Below, piece by piece: positions 58,393 to 64,000 of a DNA stretch of 64,000 nt. The stretch is from Pseudomonas anguilliseptica (lineage in GTDB: Bacteria; Pseudomonadota; Gammaproteobacteria; Pseudomonadales; Pseudomonadaceae). The position numbers and the translations under genes are program-made. Under the pieces are notes generated by a model that searched no databases, was not told where the DNA came from, and worked only from the letters and a program-made list of their open reading frames with translations. Where the stretch lies: positions 4,092,001 through 4,156,000 of the forward strand of contig NZ_FNSC01000001.1 in the NCBI RefSeq assembly GCF_900105355.1, in the 5' to 3' direction. The first letter of the stretch is position 1. Every line of letters starts with the position of its first letter.

Positions 58393-59415
58393 GTGAAAAA
58401 ATTTCTGCTGTTGTCCCCGCTGTTGTTCGCCGCCTGCCTGGCTCTCGCGCTGTACCTGCAACCCGTGGATATTCCCGCGCAGCTCAGCGGCGATGGGCCA
58501 CAGCCGATTCACCGCACTGATAAGCCCGCCGCCATACCAATCCAGACTGGCATGCAGGCCAAGGTAGAGCCACTAAAAACCCTGCCCGCTTCGTTTGGCG
58601 GCACCACGGTGGATGGCATCTTTCGCCTGGACGCCAACGGCAACCTGCTGATCAGCGAAGACATCCGGCGGATCTTCGATTATTTCCTTGCCGCAGCCGG
58701 TGAAGAACCGCTGCGTGCCAGCGTCGAACGGCTGCGCGCCTATATCGCCGCAGAGCTGCCGGCCAATGCCCGCGAACAGGCCCTGGTCCTGCTAAACCAA
58801 TACCTCGACTACAAGCGCGAACTGGTGCTGCTCGAACGTGACCTGCCGCAGATGGCCAATCTGGAGGCCCTGCGCCAGCGTGAGACCGCCGTGCAGGCAC
58901 TGCGTGCGCGGATTTTCGACAGTGAAACGCAGCAGGCATTCTTTGCCCGCGAAGAGGCCTACAACCAGTTCACTCTGCAACGTCTGGCGATTCTGCAGAA
59001 CAGCCAGCTGGACGATGCCGGCAAAGCCGCCGCCGTTGACCAACTGCGCAACAGCCTGCCTGCAGAGATGCAGGACACCGTGCTGCCGCAACTGCAGAAC
59101 GAGCTGCGCCAACAGACTGCGAAATTGCAGGCGGCAGGCGCCAAACCGGAACAGATCCGCCAACTGCGTCAACAACTGGTCGGCGCCGAAGCCACCCAGC
59201 GCCTCGAAGTGCTCGATCAGCAGCGGCAAACCTGGAAAAAACGCATTGCCCAGTACCGCAGTGAAAAAGCCGCCATCGAGAACAACCCAGGCATGAGCGC
59301 CAGCGACAAACGCGCCGCCATTGCCCAGCTGGCCGCAGAGAACTTCGATGAACGCGAACAACTGCGCCTGGAAGCCGCCGAACAGCTGGCGACGCAGAAC
59401 AAGCCCCAACCCTGA
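58393..59415 (+). CDS. lif: Lipase-specific foldase (Lif/LipH chaperone)
   Basis: A 340-residue membrane-anchored steric chaperone that folds LipA in the periplasm. The N-terminal helix ([20 protein letters not shown]) anchors it. A variable linker is followed by the catalytic folding motif R-x-x-[23 protein letters not shown]. The rest is an extended alpha-helical scaffold rich in Gln, Arg and Ala (about 110-340). GTG 58393 is chosen because AAGAG lies 7 bp upstream, though GTG 58387 is also in frame. It forms an operon with lipA. Confidence 0.93.
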   Translation: MKKFLLLSPLLFAACLALALYLQPVDIPAQLSGDGPQPIHRTDKPAAIPIQTGMQAKVEPLKTLPASFGGTTVDGIFRLDANGNLLISEDIRRIFDYFLAAAGEEPLRASVERLRAYIAAELPANAREQALVLLNQYLDYKRELVLLERDLPQMANLEALRQRETAVQALRARIFDSETQQAFFAREEAYNQFTLQRLAILQNSQLDDAGKAAAVDQLRNSLPAEMQDTVLPQLQNELRQQTAKLQAAGAKPEQIRQLRQQLVGAEATQRLEVLDQQRQTWKKRIAQYRSEKAAIENNPGMSASDKRAAIAQLAAENFDEREQLRLEAAEQLATQNKPQP

Positions 59416-59420
59416 AACGT

Positions 59421-59446
59421 AAAAAGCCCACCGAAGTGGGCTTTTT
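59421..59446. terminator. Bidirectional terminator
   Basis: AAAAAGCCCAC (59421-59431) and GTGGGCTTTTT (59436-59446) pair perfectly around CGAA. It ends the lipA-lif transcript and, from the other side, the - strand doxX gene. Confidence 0.92.
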
Positions 59447-59466
59447 ACTGGCTGCTGCCGTGTCGA

Positions 59467-59901
59467 TTAACCGGCGATGCGCTTGTCCAGCGACAGCTTG
59501 CCAGCACCTTCAATCAGGATCGCGACGCTGATCGCCAGGAGTGCCAGGGCAAACTCATAACCGTTGTTGCTCATAAAGAAGCCGTTAGCCAGGTGCACAG
59601 TGGCAATCGCCACCACCATGGTCACTGCCAACACCGCTGCAGCTGGGCGCGCCAGCAGACCGATAATCAAGGCAATGCCACCAAAGAACTCGGCGCTACC
59701 GGCCATCAGTGCCAACAAGTAGCCCGGCGCCAGGCCGATACTTTCCATCCACTGGCCTACACCTTCCAGACCGTAACCGCCAAACCAGCCAAACAGCTTC
59801 TGCGCACCGTGGGCGGCAAAGGTAATGCCGGCGATGATCCGCAGCACGGTAAGGCCATAGCCAGCTTGAGTTGCAACAACAGATTTGATCAGAGCGTTCA
59901 T
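59467..59901 (-). CDS. DoxX-family membrane protein
   Basis: A 144-residue inner-membrane protein of the DoxX family with four helices: [60 protein letters not shown] and a final YEFALALLAISVAILIEGAG. The conserved loop KLFGWFGGYGLEGVGQWMES is diagnostic. Family members are linked to quinone or thiosulfate redox chemistry and oxidative stress, but the role here is unknown. ATG 59901 is preferred over the upstream in-frame ATG at 59958. A striking inverted repeat lies about 60 bp upstream. Confidence 0.9.
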   Translation of the reverse strand: MNALIKSVVATQAGYGLTVLRIIAGITFAAHGAQKLFGWFGGYGLEGVGQWMESIGLAPGYLLALMAGSAEFFGGIALIIGLLARPAAAVLAVTMVVAIATVHLANGFFMSNNGYEFALALLAISVAILIEGAGKLSLDKRIAG

Positions 59902-59960
59902 ATGCAGCAGTCCTTGTAGTGGGGAGTTGATGGAACGAAGATTAAACCAATTAACCAATA

Positions 59961-59986
59961 TTTAAAGCGGATAAAATCGCTTTAAA
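59961..59986. promoter_or_regulatory. Inverted repeat upstream of doxX (probable operator)
   Basis: TTTAAAGCG (59961-59969) and CGCTTTAAA (59978-59986) form a perfect 9-bp inverted repeat with an 8-bp A/T-rich centre. It lies about 60 bp from the doxX start, between doxX and the lytic transglycosylase gene, in a strongly A+T-rich stretch. It looks like a dimeric-regulator binding site. Confidence 0.6.
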
Positions 59987-60027
59987 GTATCGAATAAATT
60001 AATAGATCAACATTCTCAACCTACGCG

Positions 60028-61416
60028 CTAGGGCTCCAGCAGATAGCGCTCGCGGTCATAAGCAAGGTAGTACTTATTCACACTATTCACATAGCTGACC
60101 ACGCCCATGCCCATCTGCTCCATCGCCACCCGCTCAACCTGAAAGAACCACTGGTTGGGGTTCAAGCCACGCCGACGCGCTTCTGCCCGCAAGCTCTGCA
60201 CTCGTTGCGGGCCCATGTTGTAACCGGCCAGAATAAAGGCCATGCGCTCACGCTCGTTGAGCTGTGGGCTGTTGAAGTAGTTGCGACGAATCATCGCCAG
60301 GTACTTGGCGCTGGCCTGCACATTGTTATCCAGCACGCCGATATTGCTCACGCCAACGCTGCGCGCCGCCGCCGGGGTGATCTGCATCAGTCCGGTCGCG
60401 CCACCGGCCCCGCGCGCGGCGGGGTTAAGAGTGGATTCCTTGAAGGCCACGGCAGCCAGCGCCAGCCAATCGAAATCATGCTGAGTCGCATAGCGCTGCA
60501 GTACCGGGCGGACTTTTTCCAGCCGCTGACGCTCGGTACGGCCCAGCGGGTAATGCACCTTGTACAGGCGCCGGTAGACGCGTTGGAACGCCGCGTCCTG
60601 ATCTGCCGGGTCACGATATCCCTTGAGGAAGCGGTCGATGCTCGCGCCAAGCATGGGGGTGTCGCGGCGCACATACCAGCGCATATCACCGTCGCTGGCC
60701 AATTGCAGATGACGGTCCAGGCGCAGCTTGGGCATCACCTTGGCCCAACGCTCGGCAATCGGTTGCTCGACCGCCGTGACGCTGAAGATACCGGCCTGAA
60801 CCATTTCCAGCACATCCTCGACCGCCAGGCTCGGGTCGACCCACTCGACGACAATTGGTGAGCGTTTGCTGTCGATCAGCCGCTGATTGAGCGCCCGCAC
60901 CGCCTCCCCCGCCACACTGCCTGCTGGCAACGCCAAACTGCGCCCCGACAGTTGTTCGAGGTTCTGGTAACGACGGTTACCCTGTTTGGCGACGATGATC
61001 AGCGGCACGTTGTTGCGGATCGCTGCACTGGCGCTGAGTTTGCTGCCACGCGGCATACTCAGCAGCTCACCGGGGGCAACCAGGTCACCCTCGCCGCGCT
61101 GCAAGGCGGCCAGCAGCTGATCCTTGGCACGCGGGATGATCTTCAGTTTGAGCGTGCGGCCATCACGCGCGTTGCGATTAAGGTACTGCTCGAAAGCGCG
61201 CACGCGCTGATATTCGACGCCAATGCTCTGGCCTCTGACCTCACCCGAGCTGTTGCGACTCTGGTTGACCAGCACGCGCAATTCACCACTGCTGCGAATG
61301 CTTGCCAGGTCACGGGCTGCCTTGGGTTGCTCGACTTCCAGTGGGCCAGCCACGCGCGCTACCGCTGTGCAGGACAGCAGCAATAGGCAGCAGGTGAGCA
61401 GCACTCGCGACATCAA
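60028..61416 (-). CDS. MltF-like membrane-bound lytic transglycosylase
   Basis: A 462-residue two-domain peptidoglycan enzyme. After a lipoprotein-like signal (VLLTCCLLLLSC-TAVA, whose Cys at about 16 may be lipidated) comes a periplasmic-binding-like domain (about 35-290, GELRVLVNQSRNSSGEVRGQ onward). The C-terminal SLT domain has the catalytic Glu in LAAVAFKESTLNPAARG, then GATGLMQITPAAARSVGV and AGYNMGPQRVQSL. It cleaves murein to 1,6-anhydro products. MltF of E. coli has the same order. The start could be 61416 or the adjacent ATG at 61413. Confidence 0.9.
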   Translation of the reverse strand: MMSRVLLTCCLLLLSCTAVARVAGPLEVEQPKAARDLASIRSSGELRVLVNQSRNSSGEVRGQSIGVEYQRVRAFEQYLNRNARDGRTLKLKIIPRAKDQLLAALQRGEGDLVAPGELLSMPRGSKLSASAAIRNNVPLIIVAKQGNRRYQNLEQLSGRSLALPAGSVAGEAVRALNQRLIDSKRSPIVVEWVDPSLAVEDVLEMVQAGIFSVTAVEQPIAERWAKVMPKLRLDRHLQLASDGDMRWYVRRDTPMLGASIDRFLKGYRDPADQDAAFQRVYRRLYKVHYPLGRTERQRLEKVRPVLQRYATQHDFDWLALAAVAFKESTLNPAARGAGGATGLMQITPAAARSVGVSNIGVLDNNVQASAKYLAMIRRNYFNSPQLNERERMAFILAGYNMGPQRVQSLRAEARRRGLNPNQWFFQVERVAMEQMGMGVVSYVNSVNKYYLAYDRERYLLEP

Positions 61417-61648
61417 GGCTCCAGGGCAGAATCGTCCGACAGATCAGCACCGCCACCCGGCGAAACAGGCTGCAGACAAGGCAACTGATCCCTCGCGCGG
61501 GGCGCGGAGGTTCGCACAGCCCGCCTCCGGACGCCAGCCAGCAATCATATGCAACATCATGTATAGGCTTTAACTGGCTGTATTTATTGACTTTTAATCT
61601 ATTAAAAAAGCTCTGTTATGCTGCCCAATCAATTCAGCAGGTAGCACC

Positions 61649-62467
61649 ATGCAACTCATCGACATCGGCGTCAATCTGACTCATCCAAGCTTTGCCGAAC
61701 AACGCGAAGCACTCCTCGCTCGCGCCTATGCGGCAGGCGTCCAGCACATGTTGCTGACCGGCACCAGCCTGACGGAAAGCCAGCACGCCCTGGAACTGTG
61801 CCGGCAGTTGGATGACAGCGCAGAACATTTGTTCAGTACCGCCGGTATCCACCCCCACGATGCCAGCAACTGGAACAGCGACAGCCATGCGCAGCTCAAG
61901 GCCTTGCTGGCCGATCCCAGGGTGCGCGCGGTGGGCGAATGCGGGCTTGACTTCAATCGCGATTTTTCACCACGGCCACAACAGGAGCAGGTGCTGGAGC
62001 AACAACTGGCCCTGGCGGTAGAACTGCAACTGCCGGTGTTTCTACATGAACGCGATGCCGACGAGCGGCTGCTGGCCATCCTGCGGCATTTCCGCGACCA
62101 GTTGCCGGCGGCCGTGGTGCACTGCTTTACCGGGGAGAAGCGTGCGTTGTTCAACTACCTGGACATGGACCTGCACATCGGCATCACCGGCTGGATCTGC
62201 GACGAGCGCCGCGGCAGCCATCTGCACCCACTGGTCAAGGAAATACCCCGTGGCCGCCTGATGCTGGAAAGTGATGCCCCCTTCCTGCTGCCGCGCAGCC
62301 TGCGGCCGAAACCGAAGAGCGGCCGTAACGAGCCCGCCTTTCTGGTTGAAGTGTTGCGTGAAGTGGCGCTGCATCGTGGTGAAACCGAGCAGATGGTGGC
62401 GATCCATACCAGTGCAGCAGCGCAGGCCTTCTTCAAACTACCCGCGTTCAAGGGTGTCGCCAGCTAA
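61649..62467 (+). CDS. tatD: TatD-family metal-dependent DNase
   Basis: A 272-residue TIM-barrel hydrolase closely resembling E. coli TatD, a Mg-dependent 3'-5' exonuclease in DNA repair that is unrelated to Tat export. Metal ligands occur in [52 protein letters not shown] and [13 protein letters not shown]. The N-terminus [15 protein letters not shown] is typical of the TatD branch. Monocistronic, A+T-rich promoter upstream. Confidence 0.94.
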   Translation: MQLIDIGVNLTHPSFAEQREALLARAYAAGVQHMLLTGTSLTESQHALELCRQLDDSAEHLFSTAGIHPHDASNWNSDSHAQLKALLADPRVRAVGECGLDFNRDFSPRPQQEQVLEQQLALAVELQLPVFLHERDADERLLAILRHFRDQLPAAVVHCFTGEKRALFNYLDMDLHIGITGWICDERRGSHLHPLVKEIPRGRLMLESDAPFLLPRSLRPKPKSGRNEPAFLVEVLREVALHRGETEQMVAIHTSAAAQAFFKLPAFKGVAS

Positions 62468-62582
62468 TCGTCCAGTAGCGCGATGCCGGCTGGCTTGTTG
62501 ATAAGGATCAATAGATCCACTGTGAGGCTGAGCGACACTACTGGCACTTTGCCAAGCCTTCACCTCACACAGAGACACCTGC

Positions 62583-64000
62583 ATGGGCCATTGGATCAGC
62601 GACCTTTCCCTGAAGTACAAATTCTGGGCCGTAAATGCCGTGGCCTTCTTTACCACGCTGCTATTGGTGCTCTACGCGCTGCATCTGGAGCAGCAGGTGC
62701 ATCACGCCGCCGCCAAGCAGGCCGCGCAGCAGCAAGCCCGACTGTTAAACCAATGGCCACAGGAGCAGTCCCTGCCAAGCGCGAGCAACCTGTTGAGTTT
62801 TGCCACGGGCCAGGCTCCGCGCCTACCGGATAATCAGGGCAGCGCCCTGGCCAACGCACTCGGCTGGGTCGATTTAAATGGCAGCGCGGGGCTGATCGGC
62901 GTCGAAGTCATCGTCCACGAAGACGGTCAGCGCCTGGCCATCACCGCCTCGGCGCCAAGTCTGCCCGAGGTGTTTTTCGACCGTGCTCCTAGTTACGCCC
63001 TGGTCGTCGCGCTATTGATGCTGCTGTTGCTGGCGGCCTCGCAGTTACTGATTCGCTTTCTGCTCAGCCACCTCAACACCCTCAAGGATGTGATGCTGCA
63101 GGTGGAAAAAAGCGGTGACCTCCGCGCCCGCGTACCACTCGACAGCAAGGATGAAGTGGGCCAGATGGCTAGCGCCTTCAATGCCATGCAGGCCGGTTAC
63201 CAGCGCGTAGTTGGCATCGTCGCCCAGTCAGCCGCGCAACTGGATGAAGGCGCAGAGCGCTTGGCCGGCAATATGCGCGATGTACGCCAGGGCATGCTCG
63301 AACAACAGAGCGAAACCGAGCAGGCGGCCACGGCGATCAATGAGATGTCCGCCACCGTGCACCATATTGCCGAGCACACGGCCGACACCCGCGACCAGTC
63401 ACAAAACGCCGAGCACCTGGCGCGCAGCGGTCAACAGGCGGTCAACCGGGTGAGCCTGTCGATTTCCGGGCTGTCCAGCGGCGTGCAGCAGACCGCACAG
63501 ATGATCGAGCAGCTGGCGATCGACAGCAAGAAGATCGGTGGCGTGGTCAGTGAAATTCACGGCATAGCCGAGCAGACCAACCTGCTCGCTCTGAACGCTG
63601 CCATCGAAGCTGCCCGCGCCGGCGAAATGGGCCGTGGCTTTGCCGTGGTCGCCGATGAAGTGCGCAACCTGGCCAAACGCGTGCAGGACTCCACCGACGT
63701 GATCACCCAGATGATCAACACCCTGCAAAGCGGCACCCGCGATGCCGTGGACTTTATGCAGGACAGCTCGATCAAGGCCGATGAATGCGTCAAACAGGCC
63801 GGTGAGGCCGGTCAGGCGCTGGTCGCCATCACCGAGTCCGTGGCGCATATGCGTGAAAGCAATACGCAGATCGCCGTGGCAGCGGAACAGCAGAGCCAAG
63901 TGGCCGAAGAGATGAACCGCGCGGTGATGCGCATCCGCGATGTCACCGAGCAGACCGTCGGCCAGACTGGTCAGTCGGCGACAACCAGTGCCGACCTGGC
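62583..64000 (+). CDS. Methyl-accepting chemotaxis protein (3' end outside window)
   Basis: An open frame from ATG 62583 to the window edge (472 codons). TM1 is at about 12-30 ([20 protein letters not shown]), a short periplasmic domain spans about 30-140, TM2 is at about 141-162 ([20 protein letters not shown]), a HAMP domain follows ([20 protein letters not shown]) and then the MCP signalling hairpin with [20 protein letters not shown] and [20 protein letters not shown]. Unlike the two MCP genes at 33-37 kb it has no frame lesion in the visible part. The small sensor domain suggests a cue different from theirs. Only the last helix is missing. Confidence 0.93.
   Translation, partial: MGHWISDLSLKYKFWAVNAVAFFTTLLLVLYALHLEQQVHHAAAKQAAQQQARLLNQWPQEQSLPSASNLLSFATGQAPRLPDNQGSALANALGWVDLNGSAGLIGVEVIVHEDGQRLAITASAPSLPEVFFDRAPSYALVVALLMLLLLAASQLLIRFLLSHLNTLKDVMLQVEKSGDLRARVPLDSKDEVGQMASAFNAMQAGYQRVVGIVAQSAAQLDEGAERLAGNMRDVRQGMLEQQSETEQAATAINEMSATVHHIAEHTADTRDQSQNAEHLARSGQQAVNRVSLSISGLSSGVQQTAQMIEQLAIDSKKIGGVVSEIHGIAEQTNLLALNAAIEAARAGEMGRGFAVVADEVRNLAKRVQDSTDVITQMINTLQSGTRDAVDFMQDSSIKADECVKQAGEAGQALVAITESVAHMRESNTQIAVAAEQQSQVAEEMNRAVMRIRDVTEQTVGQTGQSATTSADL

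Overview
The window looks like chromosomal DNA of a Pseudomonas (Gammaproteobacteria). The evidence is the high G+C coding bias, the leucine/isovalerate (liu) operon with its MerR-type regulator, the hpd-hmgA-fah-maiA tyrosine/homogentisate cluster, a lipA-lif secreted lipase pair, PilU-like and CcoG proteins, several methyl-accepting chemotaxis proteins, and palindromic intergenic repeats of the Pseudomonas REP type. No plasmid, phage, CRISPR, rRNA or tRNA signal was seen.

Layout. 0-0.8 kb: the 3' part of an IS5-family element lying inside tamA. 1.6-6.9 kb: GNAT acetyltransferase, xthA, a PstS-like/OmpA fusion, a frameshifted periplasmic binding protein and a TerC-family gene with an internal amber codon. 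6.9-19.2 kb: acyl-CoA dehydrogenase and divergent LysR regulator, an LMW-PTP-like protein, then liuR-liuABCDE plus acetoacetyl-CoA synthetase, which together take isovaleryl-CoA to acetoacetate and on to acetoacetyl-CoA. 19.3-22.5 kb: a broken binding protein, a PilT/PilU-type ATPase, a parvulin, a YjbR-type protein and a secreted phosphodiesterase cut by an IS. 22.5-28.1 kb: a decay zone with two more copies of the same IS, an lrgA-lrgB remnant, a DUF934 gene and a triply damaged cysI. 28.3-38.8 kb: FrnE-like DsbA, CcoG, a MocR regulator, a YdjM-type membrane protein, two broken convergent MCP genes and a frameshifted Na+-dependent transporter. 39-42.9 kb: the tyrosine degradation operon. 43.2-44.1 kb: a second, smaller IS5-family element (IS427-like), intact, inserted in a palindromic repeat. 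44.1-64 kb: mostly intact housekeeping and accessory genes (ABC exporter, trhO, bolA, fumC, thiolase, polyphosphate:AMP phosphotransferase, lipA-lif, doxX, MltF-like lytic transglycosylase, tatD), ending in an MCP cut by the window edge.

The most striking global property is gene damage. About eleven otherwise recognisable genes carry IS insertions, frameshifts, deletions or in-frame stops, and the damage is concentrated in transport, envelope and signalling functions. The liu and hpd catabolic enzymes and the 46.5-64 kb stretch are clean. Most frameshifts do not lie in homopolymer runs, so genuine decay is more likely than read error, though that cannot be proven here.

No wholly new multi-gene system was recognised. 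The most useful observations are regulatory or structural: a Pho-box-like sequence coinciding with the xthA terminator hairpin, a sigma-54-type promoter before lipA, a perfect LiuR-type palindrome, inverted repeats before doxX and the DUF6316 gene, hairpin repeats between liu genes, and an IS placed in the loop of a large palindrome.
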